The position numbers were made by a program, and so were the translations under genes. This document shows positions 36,892 to 47,765 of a stretch of 64,000 nt of DNA, piece by piece (position 1 is the stretch's first letter; the number at the start of each line of letters is the position of its first letter). This DNA comes from Herbaspirillum sp. RTI4 (GTDB lineage: Bacteria > Pseudomonadota > Gammaproteobacteria > Burkholderiales > Burkholderiaceae_D), in contig NZ_JAVIWQ010000002.1 of the NCBI RefSeq assembly GCF_034313965.1, positions 1 to 64,000 of the forward strand, given 5' to 3'. The notes below the pieces were generated by a model that was given only the letters and a program-made list of their open reading frames with translations, was not told where the DNA came from and searched no databases.

Positions 36892-37498
36892 AAGGCGGCG
36901 TCGTTTCCTTGAACGACGGCCGCTCCGACAATTTATCGAATAATTTGGCAAGCTCGGGATAATCGTCGCGCCAAGTCACTTCAGGAAAACGAAAGCTCAG
37001 CCAGCCCAAGGCGCAACCAACAGCAACATCGGCCAAGGTGTAATTCTTGCCAGCACAAAACGCGCGCTCACCAAGACCGACCGACATTGCCTTCAGCGAG
37101 GCATCGACCTTGCTCCATTGGCGGGTCAGCCACACAGGACTTTGCTGCTTGACTGTACGCTGAGTTTTTTCCAGACGCACCAGCACTGCCGCATCGAGCA
37201 AACCATCTGCCAGCGCTTCCCAGCATTTAACTTCGGCGCGTTCACGGCTATTAGGGGGAATCAGCTTGCCGACGGGCGTCAGAGTATCGAGATACTCCAC
37301 GATCACCCGTGAATCGAACATGGCACCGCCGTCATCCATCATCAGGCAAGGGACTTTTCCGAGCGGGTTAAATTGTTGAATGGTGGATGCTTCGTTCCAC
37401 ACGTCCTCCAAAACCAGTTCGTAGTCGATCTTTTTTTCCAGCATGACGATGCGGACTTTGCGCACGTAGGGACTTGCAAGCGAGGCGATGAGTTTCAT
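36890..37498 (-). CDS. Glutathione S-transferase family protein
   Basis: Soluble GST-fold protein of 202 residues. The N-terminal thioredoxin-like domain starts MKLIASLASPYVRKVRIVML, with the serine/proline region typical of bacterial GSTs, and has the cis-Pro loop NPLGKVPCLMMDD; the C-terminal helical domain includes YTLADVAVGCALGWLSFR. Substrate not predictable. ATG 37498 is used because upstream sequence lacks the fold. Divergent from purB. Confidence 0.92.
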   Translation of the reverse strand: MKLIASLASPYVRKVRIVMLEKKIDYELVLEDVWNEASTIQQFNPLGKVPCLMMDDGGAMFDSRVIVEYLDTLTPVGKLIPPNSRERAEVKCWEALADGLLDAAVLVRLEKTQRTVKQQSPVWLTRQWSKVDASLKAMSVGLGERAFCAGKNYTLADVAVGCALGWLSFRFPEVTWRDDYPELAKLFDKLSERPSFKETTPP

Positions 37499-37611
37499 AG
37501 GCAGTTTGATAATAGATGCGCAGATTATAGCATCGGGGTTTGACTGCAAAGGAACAGGATCAGTCGCTACTGTATGTGCTTTGCACCACTTTTGACAACA
37601 ACCGCAACTAA

Positions 37612-39028
<1,417 letters not shown>

Positions 39029-39030
<2 letters not shown>

Positions 39031-39106
39031 GCCTGCAAAATAAGTCTGAGAAATAAGTCTGAGAAATAAGCCTGCAAAATAAGTCTTAAAAATAAGCCTA
39101 AGAACG
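39029..39106 (+). repeat. Six 13-bp tandem units running out of the purB stop codon
   Basis: Units at 39029, 39042, 39055, 39068, 39081 and 39094: AAGCCTGCAAAAT, AAGTCTGAGAAAT (twice), AAGCCTGCAAAAT, AAGTCTTAAAAAT, AAGCCTAAGAACG. The first begins inside the purB TAA. At the unit junctions ATAAG supplies TAA stops, and a 13-bp period moves them through all three frames. Confidence 0.88.
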
Positions 39107-39118
39107 GACAGCTGAACC

Positions 39119-39655
39119 ATGACCCAAGCAAGCATGCAACGCTATTCGTTTATCGCCATCTTCTTTCACTGGCTGGTGGCGCTACTGATCATCGTCGCCT
39201 TCACGCTGGGTCTGACGATGGTCGATATGTCCTTTTCGCCGGCCAAGCTGCGTTACGTATCGTGGCATAAATGGTTAGGCGTCACCATCTTTGCGCTGGC
39301 TTGCCTGCGCCTGCTGTGGCGACTGAGTCAGCCCTCGCCGACCTACCCAACCCACATGCCCCACTGGCAGCAACAAGCTGCCCGGTGGATGCATGTGCTG
39401 CTGTACGCATTGATCTTCGCCATTCCCCTCTCAGGATATTTTTATAGCCTGGCAAGCGGCGTCCCCATCGTGTATCTGAGCATCTTCCCGCTGCCGGTGC
39501 TGATGGCGCCTGACGCCGGTCTCAAGCCGATATTGAAACTCGCCCATTACGTACTCAACATGATTCTGCTGGGCGGTGTCGGCTTGCATGTTCTGGCCGC
39601 ACTGAAGCATCAGTTCATAGATCGCGACGGCATACTACGAAAAATGCTGCCGTAA
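39119..39655 (+). CDS. Cytochrome b561 (CybB/YceJ-like)
   Basis: Inner-membrane di-heme b-type cytochrome of 178 residues with four membrane helices. Candidate heme histidines are in FFHWLVALL, SWHKWLGV, RWMHVLLYA and AHYVLNM or LHVLAALKH. The two yceI genes downstream reproduce the E. coli yceJ-yceI pairing; the pair is thought to act in quinone or isoprenoid handling, but the role is not settled. Confidence 0.93.
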   Translation: MTQASMQRYSFIAIFFHWLVALLIIVAFTLGLTMVDMSFSPAKLRYVSWHKWLGVTIFALACLRLLWRLSQPSPTYPTHMPHWQQQAARWMHVLLYALIFAIPLSGYFYSLASGVPIVYLSIFPLPVLMAPDAGLKPILKLAHYVLNMILLGGVGLHVLAALKHQFIDRDGILRKMLP

Positions 39656-39705
39656 CATCACTCAAGTTTTCAGCACTTCGATCGCTCGACTTAAAGGACT
39701 TCTCC

Positions 39706-40269
39706 ATGCATATCACTTCTGCCCTGCGTAGCCTGAGTCTGGCTGTTTGCTTGACCACTCTCTTCGCGACGGCCCATGCCGCACCACTAAAAACAGATAC
39801 GGCAAAAAGCAGCGTCCTCATCACATTCAAACAATTGAATGTGCCGGTAGACGCCACGTTCAAAAGCTTCGATGCCCGCATTGATTTCGATGCGACGAAG
39901 CCGGCACTCGGCAAAGCCAGTATTGATATCAACATCGCCAGCTTCGATCTCGGCGAAGCCGAATACAACAAAGAAGTGATGAAAAAAGACTGGTTCAATA
40001 CGGCCCAGTTTCCCAAGGCAAATTTCATCTCCTCCAGCATCAAACCAAGCACGCCCGGCAAATTCGACGTTACCGGAAAGCTGACCATCAAAGGCAAAAC
40101 CAGCGAAGTCCATTTCCCGCTCACCGTCAACAAAACCGGTGCTAATCAGGTGTTCGACGGCACCTTGCCGATCAAGCGACTGACTTACAACATCGGTGAA
40201 GGCGAGTGGAAAGATACCGGCATGGTCGCCGATGAAGTCCTGATTAAATTTCATATCGTCGCGCAATAA
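39706..40269 (+). CDS. YceI family periplasmic protein, copy 1
   Basis: Exported lipocalin-like protein of 187 residues that binds an isoprenoid chain in characterised homologs. Signal peptide ends near ATAHAAPLK. The YceI fold follows with VLITFKQLNVPVDATFKSFD and FPLTVNKTGANQVFDGTLPI. Lies 50 bp after the cytochrome b561 gene and before a second yceI. Confidence 0.92.
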   Translation: MHITSALRSLSLAVCLTTLFATAHAAPLKTDTAKSSVLITFKQLNVPVDATFKSFDARIDFDATKPALGKASIDINIASFDLGEAEYNKEVMKKDWFNTAQFPKANFISSSIKPSTPGKFDVTGKLTIKGKTSEVHFPLTVNKTGANQVFDGTLPIKRLTYNIGEGEWKDTGMVADEVLIKFHIVAQ

Positions 40270-40311
40270 CACGGCGTTTTTTTCACCCGCTCGTTCAACG
40301 AAGGAATTCCT

Positions 40312-40887
40312 ATGAAACATACTGCCACTGCGTTTTCCCTGATTGCCCTCGGTTTGTTTGCTAATGCTGTCCAGGCTGCTGATACGTACACTGTCGATCC
40401 CAATCACACCTATCCCAGTTTTGCAGCTGACCATATGGGTGGCCTGTCGATATGGCGCGGAAAATTCACCAAGACCAGCGGCCAGATCACATTGGACCGC
40501 GCCGCTAAAACCGGCAGCGCCGATATCGTGATCGACATGTCTTCCGCGGATTTCGGCAATCGCATCCTGAGCGAAGAATCAAAGACCGCGAAGATCTTCG
40601 ATGCTGCGCAATTTCCGACCGCTAACTTCAAGGGAACGTCGATCAAATTTGACGGTGACAAACCGGTTTCGGTCGAAGGCAATTTCACTTTGCATGGCGT
40701 CACTAAACCTTTGACGCTGACGATCAACCAGTTCAAATGCATCCAGCATCCGATGCTCAAACGCGAAGTTTGCGGCGCCGATGCGTCTGCCGAATTCAGC
40801 CGCGCCGACTACGGCATCAACATTGGATTGCCCCTGTTTTTGCCGCAAGTCACACTCTCGATTCAGGTTGAAGCAATCAAAAACTAA
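40312..40887 (+). CDS. YceI family periplasmic protein, copy 2
   Basis: 191 residues, with a signal peptide ending near [10 protein letters not shown]. It contains the standard YceI pattern [33 protein letters not shown] and [14 protein letters not shown]. It also has two cysteines ([17 protein letters not shown]) absent from copy 1, probably a disulfide in the periplasm. Closer to E. coli YceI than copy 1. A long perfect hairpin follows. Confidence 0.93.
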   Translation: MKHTATAFSLIALGLFANAVQAADTYTVDPNHTYPSFAADHMGGLSIWRGKFTKTSGQITLDRAAKTGSADIVIDMSSADFGNRILSEESKTAKIFDAAQFPTANFKGTSIKFDGDKPVSVEGNFTLHGVTKPLTLTINQFKCIQHPMLKREVCGADASAEFSRADYGINIGLPLFLPQVTLSIQVEAIKN

Positions 40888-40901
40888 AGCCTCAAAGCAA
40901 C

Positions 40902-40940
40902 AAAGTGTCGATGAGAGTAAGCTTGCTTCATCGACACTTT
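40902..40940 (+). terminator. 13-bp perfect hairpin after the second yceI
   Basis: AAAGTGTCGATGA (40902-40914) pairs perfectly with TCATCGACACTTT (40928-40940) with a 13-nt loop, starting 15 bp after the stop. The U-tract is only TTT. Confidence 0.7.
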
Positions 40941-41099
40941 CAGGAACCTATGGTGAAATACAGAGCGACACAAGTGCAAGCCAAGAAATAATTTGCACTT
41001 GCGCACGACGAACTTCGCAGCACTGCAATTGTGTTGTGTAGCCCTTTATCACTGGGTTCCTTATGCTTCTTCGTTACGCCCATTTCACGATAGCGCCCC

Positions 41100-41735
41100 A
41101 TGACCATCTCCCACCTCCGCAAAGAATACAAGCTCGCCACACTGGCAGAGCAAGATGTGACCGCCGATCCGTTTTCCCAATTTTCCATCTGGTTTGATGA
41201 AGCGCTCAAGGCCGAATTGCCGGAGCCGAACACCATGACTCTGTCTACCGTATCGGCTGAGGGTCGTCCTTCGTCACGCATCGTGCTGATCAAAAACGCC
41301 GATGAAAAAGGCTTCAGCTGGTTCACCAATTACAACAGCCGCAAAGGTCTTGATCTAGCGGCGCAGCCTTATGCCTCGCTGCTCTTTTACTGGATAGAAC
41401 TCGAACGTCAGGTACGCATTGAAGGTCGCGTTGAAAAAGTATCCGCGGAAGAAAGCGACGCCTATTTTGCGGTCCGCCCTTTGGGCAGCCGCCTCGGAGC
41501 GATCGCCTCTCAGCAAAGCCAACCCATCGCCGATCGCGCAGCGCTTGAACAACAATATGCCCGCGTGGAACAAAGCGAGGGAGAGCATCCGGTACGCCCT
41601 GCGCATTGGGGCGGCTATCGCCTGATCCCCGATGAAGTCGAATTTTGGCAAGGCCGTCCATCGCGCCTGCATGACCGTCTTCTTTACAGCAAAACAGAAA
41701 AAGGGGAATGGCACATCAAGCGACTACAACCCTAA
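41100..41735 (+). CDS. pdxH: Pyridoxamine/pyridoxine 5'-phosphate oxidase PdxH
   Basis: FMN-dependent oxidase forming pyridoxal 5'-phosphate, the last step after the PdxA/PdxJ route. FMN-binding segments [32 protein letters not shown] and the C-terminal [17 protein letters not shown] are intact. 211 residues, typical length. Monocistronic to judge by the gaps; an 11-bp hairpin follows at 41760. Confidence 0.97.
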   Translation: MTISHLRKEYKLATLAEQDVTADPFSQFSIWFDEALKAELPEPNTMTLSTVSAEGRPSSRIVLIKNADEKGFSWFTNYNSRKGLDLAAQPYASLLFYWIELERQVRIEGRVEKVSAEESDAYFAVRPLGSRLGAIASQQSQPIADRAALEQQYARVEQSEGEHPVRPAHWGGYRLIPDEVEFWQGRPSRLHDRLLYSKTEKGEWHIKRLQP

Positions 41736-41759
41736 AGAGCCTCTGAGTAAGCGTAGCAA

Positions 41760-41791
41760 GCGACGTAATCCCAGGCCTGTGATTGCGTCGC
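41760..41791 (+). terminator. Hairpin after pdxH
   Basis: GCGACGTAATC (41760-41770) pairs with GATTGCGTCGC (41781-41791) with one T-G wobble and a 10-nt loop. No U-tract, so terminator function is tentative. Confidence 0.5.
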
Positions 41792-41893
41792 GCAGTAGCC
41801 TAGTCAGAACCTTCCTAAACCGCAAGTCCGAACCAAAGCTTGCCACTCCTGATCAGATTGGTATCCATTTGATACATCACTCAGGAGCACACC

Positions 41894-43111
41894 ATGTTTT
41901 GGGAAAAAAAACTCGCCAATTGGATTGACACCGTCCGTAGCAAAACCGTCATTCCACTTCGTCTTCAATTATGGAATGGCAGCACGTTTGATTTCAGTCC
42001 ATCACCGCCGGAAGTCACGCTGACCGTACCGCACGTTTCAGCTCTGCGTTATTTACTCAATCCTTCACTCTCCAATCTCGGGGAGGCGTATGTCGAAGGA
42101 AAAATTCAGGTCGCAGGCCCGGTTAAAAGCATTATCCGTATCGCCAATCTTCTGGCCTCACAGACACTGCAAGCGGATGGCAAGCTGGCGCGCATCACCC
42201 GCTCCATACGCCACAGCAAAGCCTCGGATGCAGAGGCCATTCACTATCATTACGATGTGTCGAATGCCTTTTATTCCGAATGGCTCGATTCCAATATGGT
42301 GTATTCCTGCGCCTATTTTGAGAATGGCGATGAAGATCTGGCTAGCGCGCAGTTAAAGAAAATTGACCATATCCTGACCAAGATACAAGTCCGTCCTGGT
42401 GATCGTTTACTGGATATCGGCTGTGGTTGGGGCGCGCTGGTCATACGCGCTGCGCAAAAATTTGGTGCGCACTGCGTTGGTATCACGCTCTCGGAAAAGC
42501 AATTCGAACTGGCGACGAAACGTGTCGCCGCCGCCGGTCTGAGCGACCTCATTGAAATCCGTTTGCAGGATTACCGCGATACCCGCGGCACATTCGACCG
42601 CATCACCAGTGTCGGCATGTTCGAGCATGTCGGCCTGAAAAATCTGCCGGCTTATTTTTCCATCATCAACAATTTACTGGCAGAAGACGGCCTGGCGCTC
42701 AATCATGGCATCACGACCAGCGATGTGAAGAACGGTGAAACCCCTTATGGCGGCGGTGAATTTATTGATCACTATGTTTTCCCTGCCGGAGAACTACCGC
42801 ACATCGGTACGGTGCTGAGCGCCATGCAACAAGGAGGACTGGAAGCGCTCGACCTCGAAAATCTGCGCCGCCATTACGCCAAAACCTGCAGCATCTGGGC
42901 CGATAATTTCGAAACCGGCAGCGCCCGTATCAAGGAATTGGTCGATGATAAGTTGTACCGTATCTGGCGCGTTTATCTGGCCGGCAGTGCGTACGCTTTT
43001 GAGAACGACTGGATTTCGCTGTATCAGGTGGTGTGTGCCAAAGCGGGCCGCAACGCAGATACGCTGGACTGGTCGCGCCGCTATATGTACCCACAGTCGG
43101 ATATCGTTTAA
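41894..43111 (+). CDS. cfa: Cyclopropane-fatty-acyl-phospholipid synthase
   Basis: SAM-dependent enzyme that cyclopropanates unsaturated acyl chains of membrane phospholipids. The SAM-binding motif LDIGCGWGALVIRAA is near residue 175, after AIHYHYDVSNAFY; SVGMFEHVG and a C-terminal YRIWRVYLAGSAYAFE complete the family pattern. 405 residues. Its stop codon overlaps that of convergent msrA. Confidence 0.95.
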   Translation: MFWEKKLANWIDTVRSKTVIPLRLQLWNGSTFDFSPSPPEVTLTVPHVSALRYLLNPSLSNLGEAYVEGKIQVAGPVKSIIRIANLLASQTLQADGKLARITRSIRHSKASDAEAIHYHYDVSNAFYSEWLDSNMVYSCAYFENGDEDLASAQLKKIDHILTKIQVRPGDRLLDIGCGWGALVIRAAQKFGAHCVGITLSEKQFELATKRVAAAGLSDLIEIRLQDYRDTRGTFDRITSVGMFEHVGLKNLPAYFSIINNLLAEDGLALNHGITTSDVKNGETPYGGGEFIDHYVFPAGELPHIGTVLSAMQQGGLEALDLENLRRHYAKTCSIWADNFETGSARIKELVDDKLYRIWRVYLAGSAYAFENDWISLYQVVCAKAGRNADTLDWSRRYMYPQSDIV

Positions 43112-43638
43112 GACAGACTCTTTTCAGCAAACACCTGACGGAACTTCGCTACTTTCGGTGCCACGACAAACGCGCAATACCCTTGTAGCGGATGTTGATT
43201 GAAGTAATCCTGATGGTATTGCTCTGCCTTGTAATAGTCACCTAATGGCGCGACTTCGGTCACGATAGGCGCATCCCAGACACACGCCATTTCGGTGGCG
43301 ATTGTTCTGGCGATGTTGGCCTGATCGGGGGAAACGGTATAAATCGCAGAACGATATTGGGTGCCGGTATCGTTGCCCTGGCGATTCAAGGTGGTTGGAT
43401 CATGGATAGTGAAAAATATTTCCAGAATGTCGCGGTAACTCACCACATCAGAATCAAACTCGAGCTTGACCACTTCTGTATGGCCCGTCACGCCCTGACA
43501 GACCTGTTCGTATGTCGGGTTAACCATGTGCCCGCCGGTATAGCCGGATTCCACATGCTGAACACCTTTGACCTGCTGAAAGACGGCTTCGGTACACCAG
43601 AAGCATCCTCCGCCGAGTACTGCGGTTTCTGTTTTCAT
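43108..43638 (-). CDS. msrA: Peptide methionine sulfoxide reductase MsrA
   Basis: Reduces methionine-S-sulfoxide in proteins. The catalytic C12 is in LGGGCFWCTEAVFQ; the substrate region includes GYTGGHMVNPTYEQVC and the C-terminal EQYHQDYFNQHP. 176 residues. ATG 43638 is preferred because GGGGA lies 5-6 bp upstream; ATGs at 43641 and 43653 are alternatives. Convergent with cfa (stop codons overlap). Confidence 0.96.
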   Translation of the reverse strand: MKTETAVLGGGCFWCTEAVFQQVKGVQHVESGYTGGHMVNPTYEQVCQGVTGHTEVVKLEFDSDVVSYRDILEIFFTIHDPTTLNRQGNDTGTQYRSAIYTVSPDQANIARTIATEMACVWDAPIVTEVAPLGDYYKAEQYHQDYFNQHPLQGYCAFVVAPKVAKFRQVFAEKSLS

Positions 43639-43776
43639 CATTTCCCCGAACATGGTTGCACTGTGGGCCAACTTTAACGCAAATCGAACTTGCGTGCGGC
43701 CCGATTCCCTCCACCTGAGCAGGGCGTCGACATCACTGTCGCCTGCCTCAAGTGAATAATTGGATTTCGGCATAAA

Positions 43777-44337
43777 ATGGCGCCTATCCGAATCACATAC
43801 ACCTACAGGCCATCGATGTTCAGACGCTCCCCGCGCGCTACCACGCGCGAATTCGACGGGCCACATTTCCGTAAAGCATTATCCCAATTTGCCACTGGCG
43901 TGACCATCATCACCACCCGTTTGCAAGATGGTAGTTTGCTTGGCCTCACCGCCAACTCATTCAACTCGGTCTCGCTCGATCCGCCATTGGTTCTGTGGAG
44001 TCTGGGTACTACAGCCAGCAGCCTCCCCTTTTTCTCCGGCAACTCTCATTATGTGATTAATGTATTGAGTGCAGGACAAGCCGATCTTGCGACGCAATTT
44101 TCGCGGAAAATCCCTAATCGCTTTGAGGGTGTGGATTATGAACTTTCGCCGGCAGGGAACCCGATCCTTAAAGGCGTTTCTGCCTGGTTTGAATGCCATA
44201 ACCGCAGCCGCTACCCGGAAGGCGATCATGTGATTTTTGTCGGGGAAGTTGAACGCTGCGAAGTACATCCGCAGCCCGGGCTGGTATTTCATGGCGGCGG
44301 ATTTTCTCAGACTACCGAAATCATCGCCCCTGAATAA
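43777..44337 (+). CDS. Flavin reductase (FMN-binding split-barrel) family protein
   Basis: NAD(P)H:flavin oxidoreductase-like protein of 186 residues. The fold signature is FRKALSQFATGVTIITT, then LTANSFNSVSLDPPLVLWSL and HVIFVGEVERCEVHP. Such proteins supply reduced flavin to two-component monooxygenases, but no oxygenase is adjacent. ATG 43777 is used; ATG 43816 would shorten it by 13 residues without touching the domain. Followed by a bidirectional terminator. Confidence 0.9.
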   Translation: MAPIRITYTYRPSMFRRSPRATTREFDGPHFRKALSQFATGVTIITTRLQDGSLLGLTANSFNSVSLDPPLVLWSLGTTASSLPFFSGNSHYVINVLSAGQADLATQFSRKIPNRFEGVDYELSPAGNPILKGVSAWFECHNRSRYPEGDHVIFVGEVERCEVHPQPGLVFHGGGFSQTTEIIAPE

Positions 44338-44376
44338 TTTGAACAGGCGCTTATGCCTGCAAATGAATACCGCATT

Positions 44377-44414
44377 AAAAAACGCCTGCCGAAAAAATCG
44401 GTCAGGCGTTTTTT
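44377..44414. terminator. Bidirectional terminator between the flavin reductase gene and ompW
   Basis: AACGCCTG with CCGA pairs with TCGG and CAGGCGTT around an A-rich loop, flanked by an A-run on the left and a T-run on the right. It can end transcripts from both convergent genes. Confidence 0.92.
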
Positions 44415-44427
44415 ATTTTTACTGCAA

Positions 44428-45144
44428 TCAGAACTTGTAACCGACGGACAAAAAGGTCACCAAAGGATTGATCGCGATGCTGGTCTTGGAAATCAGACTG
44501 ACACTTGGGGCAGCCGATGGATGAGCAGTAATGACCGCATCTGTCTTCAACGGGATGTATGACACAGACACATTCAATGACCATTTGTCATCGAAGTTAT
44601 AAGTCGCACCCGCATTGAGTACCGGAGCCCAGGAATTGCTGAGCGACGCATCCGCAGTACCAGAACCACCTGCCGCAACATTCTGGAAAGTGGAATTCAA
44701 TGATACGCCCGAGTACCAGATATAGCTTACGCCCGCGCCGAGGAAAGGCCGGAATTTGCTGGTTGCCTCACCGAAGTAATATTTCATGACCAGCGCAGGA
44801 CTCCACTGCTTGGCGCTGCCAATTTGGCCATACGCTGCCAGTGTGCCGGTACCGTTCAGATTGAATGTCGGCGGGATACCCACATCAGCCGTCAGAGCGA
44901 TGTTATCCGTGAAGAAACGGGTGAAAGAAAGTCCTACGGTATCGGCATTGCTGACTGCGGAATGAGCGTTAGCATCGTAGCCGCGAGGACTGGTCAAGCC
45001 ATCGCTGGAGTCGTTCGGAGTTAAATGAAACCAACCGATACCAACGATATTGCTACCAGCGGATTGCGCAAAAGCAGGCATCGCGCAGGCAGCCAAAACG
45101 GACATTGCGAGAATTTTTGGTAAAAAACGGACTTGTTTGTTCAT
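44428..45144 (-). CDS. ompW: OmpW family outer-membrane protein
   Basis: Small outer-membrane beta-barrel of 238 residues. The signal peptide is ILAMSVLAACAMPAFAQSAG; the mature protein alternates hydrophobic and polar residues, contains VGLSFTRFFTDNIALTADVG, and ends LSVGYKF with the C-terminal phenylalanine required for BAM insertion. OmpW channels are proposed to take up small hydrophobic compounds. Monocistronic, with about 370 bp of upstream sequence. Confidence 0.93.
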   Translation of the reverse strand: MNKQVRFLPKILAMSVLAACAMPAFAQSAGSNIVGIGWFHLTPNDSSDGLTSPRGYDANAHSAVSNADTVGLSFTRFFTDNIALTADVGIPPTFNLNGTGTLAAYGQIGSAKQWSPALVMKYYFGEATSKFRPFLGAGVSYIWYSGVSLNSTFQNVAAGGSGTADASLSNSWAPVLNAGATYNFDDKWSLNVSVSYIPLKTDAVITAHPSAAPSVSLISKTSIAINPLVTFLSVGYKF

Positions 45145-45430
45145 TGTTGCGTCTCCTTGATTATCTGGGTTATCCCAAACAAAATTTATTTAATCCGGCA
45201 TGTTTGAACTACCAGATTCGCTTTGCGACGTATGTTCGTCACTTAGACAATGCATCGGATGAAGCCCGATGCGTTGTCATTCTCACCAAATAAAAGAACG
45301 TGCGTGCTATTCTTTGACGTAACTATGCCAGCTTTACAATAGTTTGTATAGCGACTGTCTGTATTTAACCACCGTCAAAAAATAAAGGGGTACAACTACT
45401 GAAGTGAGTGCTAGGAACGACGACGTCTAT
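45145..45430. other. Intergenic region upstream of ompW
   Basis: No credible gene. The one notable structure is a hairpin, GACAATGCATCGG (45246-45258) with CCGATGCGTTGTC (45266-45278), 13 pairs with one T-G wobble and a 7-nt loop. It lies about 100 bp upstream of ompW and has no U-tract on either side. The ompW promoter must be here but I cannot fix it. Confidence 0.5.
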
Positions 45431-45511
45431 CTGAGAGGTCTGAGAGGTCTGAGAGGTCTGAGAAGTCTGAGAAGTCTGAGAAGTCTGAGAAGTCTGAGAA
45501 GTCTGAAAGAT
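45431..45511. repeat. Nine 9-bp units abutting the sua5 stop codon
   Basis: Three CTGAGAGGT (45431-45457), five CTGAGAAGT (45458-45502) and one CTGAAAGAT (45503-45511). The last base belongs to the sua5 stop codon (45511-45513 on the minus strand). A plus-strand frame through it would read LRG/LRS repeats, but I do not think it is translated. Confidence 0.9.
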
Positions 45512-46545
45512 CAGGCCGTTGCCAGCAAGCGCTCAAGCACTCCTGCCGAATCATGGCAAGCGCGCCGCAAACGATCATTGATTCCCTGCCATGCAGCGCC
45601 AGCAGGAGCGGCCTCCAGCAAGATCAGATCAGCACCGACCTGATCCATCGCACGCAGGGACGCATACAAGTCATGCGCATAAGCAGCCGCCTCAGATGGC
45701 AGTGCAATGCTGGCGTGCGATGCGCAAGCCAGCGGAGTGATGTGCATGATCGCCATTTTTTTACCGGCTTTGCCAAGACGAACAGCCACCGACGCAATCT
45801 CCGCACCCGCCACCATCGCCATCGGCGTATGCGGCGCATAGTGCGCGTCCAAGGTACCGGAAGCACGAGGAGCAGCCGCATCCGGCATCTGCACCGTCAC
45901 ACCCAATACCGCCTCAATCTGCGCCGCACTGATATGGCCCGGACGCAGCAATACCGGGCCATGGCTGGCATAGCGCGACAAATCGATAATGGTCGATTCG
46001 ATACCGACCTCGCTTTGTCCGCCTTCCAAAATCTCATCAATCCAGCCGTCATCGCCAAACTCATCGCGCACATGCTGCGCGGTCGTAGGACTGACATGGC
46101 CAAACTTGTTCGCGGAAGGGCCGGCAATACCGCCCTTGCCGCCTTTGAATTCACGCAGCAACGCTTGCGCAACCGGATGCGAAGGACAACGCAAACCAAC
46201 CGATTCCTGCCCGCCCGAAACAATGGGATCAATCCCCGCCGCACGCAGCAAAATCAGCGTCAGCGGACCCGGCCAGAACGCCGCCATCAATTGATGTGCC
46301 GCCTGGGGAATATCGCGCGCCCAATAAGCGATGTCAGCTTGCGGAGCCACATGGACAATCACCGGATGGTCGGCAGGCCGCCCTTTAGCGGCATAAATAT
46401 CCGCGACAGCTTGCGGATTTTCGGCATCGGCACCGAGGCCGTAGACCGTCTCGCTGGGAAACGCCACCAGCTTACCGGCCTCAAGCAAACGCGCTGCCCG
46501 CGCTATCGCAAGCCGGTCGATTCCGCTGACGTCCAGGTCGCTCAT
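45511..46545 (-). CDS. sua5: L-threonylcarbamoyladenylate synthase, Sua5 type
   Basis: Makes threonylcarbamoyl-AMP for the t6A37 modification of ANN-decoding tRNAs. The YrdC-type domain (residues ~10-200) includes [18 protein letters not shown] and [10 protein letters not shown]; a linker [13 protein letters not shown] leads to the C-terminal Sua5 domain, so at 344 residues this is the long Sua5 form rather than short TsaC. It overlaps purK by 4 bp and closes the purCEK operon. Confidence 0.94.
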   Translation of the reverse strand: MSDLDVSGIDRLAIARAARLLEAGKLVAFPSETVYGLGADAENPQAVADIYAAKGRPADHPVIVHVAPQADIAYWARDIPQAAHQLMAAFWPGPLTLILLRAAGIDPIVSGGQESVGLRCPSHPVAQALLREFKGGKGGIAGPSANKFGHVSPTTAQHVRDEFGDDGWIDEILEGGQSEVGIESTIIDLSRYASHGPVLLRPGHISAAQIEAVLGVTVQMPDAAAPRASGTLDAHYAPHTPMAMVAGAEIASVAVRLGKAGKKMAIMHITPLACASHASIALPSEAAAYAHDLYASLRAMDQVGADLILLEAAPAGAAWQGINDRLRRACHDSAGVLERLLATA

Positions 46546-47765
46546 CCCTCAAGACCGAGGATCGCGCACGCCGCCTCAAAATGCGCCCGCGCCTGCACCG
46601 GCGTCGGCGCGACGAAAGTGATATGTCCCATCTTGCGACCGGGCCGCGCCTGCGACTTGCCGTACAGATGCAGATGCGCACCCGGCAAGGCCAGAATACG
46701 ATCCCAGGCTGGCTCACGCGGGGTATCCGAAGCATCACTACCCGCCTCGAACCACAAGTCGCCCAAGAGATTCAACATCACCGCAGGCGAATGCTGATGC
46801 GTATCACCCAACGGGAGACGCGCCATCGCCCTGACCTGCTGCTCGAACTGGCTGGCGAAGCAGGCATCCATCGTGTAATGGCCGCTATTGTGCGGACGCG
46901 GCGCCATTTCATTGACCACCAGCTCGCCATTTTCCAGCACAAAAAATTCTATGCACAACACGCCGACATACGACAAAGCCGCGCTGATGGCCAATGCAGC
47001 ATGCTGCGCTTTCGCCGCCAGCTCCGGCCCCATGCTCGATGCAGGTACCGTAGTACTGAACAAGATACCGTCACGATGCACGTTTTCCGCAATCGGATAT
47101 ACCGCCGCTTCGCCATCGGCACCACGCGCCACCAGCACGGAAACTTCATAGGCCAGCGGCAGCATTTTTTCCAGCACGCAACGCATGTCGGGATAGTCTT
47201 GCTGCATATCGGCAAAGGCACTGCGTACCTCTGCCAAGGTCCGCACCCGCACCTGCCCCTTGCCGTCGTAACCCATGCGAACGGTTTTCAAAATACCAGG
47301 CAGTAACTGCGCGGGCAGCGCATCGATATCCGCGGGGCTGGCAATGATGTGGTGCGGCGCAGGAGCAACACCCGATGCGGCATGGCATCCGGTAAAAAAC
47401 GCCTTCTCAGCGATACGATCCTGCGCAATCGCCACCGCAGCGGCATTGGGCGCGACAAAGCTGTGCTGCGCTAATGAGGCCAGACTGGGCGCAGCCACAT
47501 TTTCAAATTCCGTTGTCACGGCGACGCATAAGTCAGCCAGTTTTTGCAGGGCAAGGGGATCGTTGTAACCGGCCTCTACATGCAGATCAGCCACTTGCCC
47601 AGCCGGGCAATCTGTCTCCGGCTCCAGCACCGCGACCTTGTAGCCCATGCTTTGCGCCGCATGCGCAAACATCCGGCCCAACTGGCCGCCACCCATCACG
47701 CCCAACCAGGCTGCGGGTGTGGCGGTTGGCAACAAGGCCCCGGACGAGAGATGCGGCCGACTCAT
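46542..47765 (-). CDS. purK: 5-(carboxyamino)imidazole ribonucleotide synthase PurK
   Basis: ATP-grasp enzyme converting AIR, bicarbonate and ATP to N5-CAIR in purine synthesis. It opens with [19 protein letters not shown], has [13 protein letters not shown] in the ATP-grasp region and [20 protein letters not shown] at the metal site. 407 residues. Overlaps purE and sua5 by 4 bp each, in a tightly packed operon. Confidence 0.97.
   Translation of the reverse strand: MSRPHLSSGALLPTATPAAWLGVMGGGQLGRMFAHAAQSMGYKVAVLEPETDCPAGQVADLHVEAGYNDPLALQKLADLCVAVTTEFENVAAPSLASLAQHSFVAPNAAAVAIAQDRIAEKAFFTGCHAASGVAPAPHHIIASPADIDALPAQLLPGILKTVRMGYDGKGQVRVRTLAEVRSAFADMQQDYPDMRCVLEKMLPLAYEVSVLVARGADGEAAVYPIAENVHRDGILFSTTVPASSMGPELAAKAQHAALAISAALSYVGVLCIEFFVLENGELVVNEMAPRPHNSGHYTMDACFASQFEQQVRAMARLPLGDTHQHSPAVMLNLLGDLWFEAGSDASDTPREPAWDRILALPGAHLHLYGKSQARPGRKMGHITFVAPTPVQARAHFEAACAILGLEG

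Noticed and set aside
45105..45293. 62-residue plus-strand ORF upstream of ompW
   Set aside because: It overlaps the ompW signal peptide region and a hairpin, and has no ribosome binding site.
45145..45430. 6S or other structured RNA gene near the pur operon
   Set aside because: Only one 13-bp hairpin is present; the long bulged rod typical of 6S RNA was not found.
45404..45643. Plus-strand ORF with LRG/LRS repeats
   Set aside because: It is the 9-bp array read as protein and then runs antisense to sua5; nothing supports translation.
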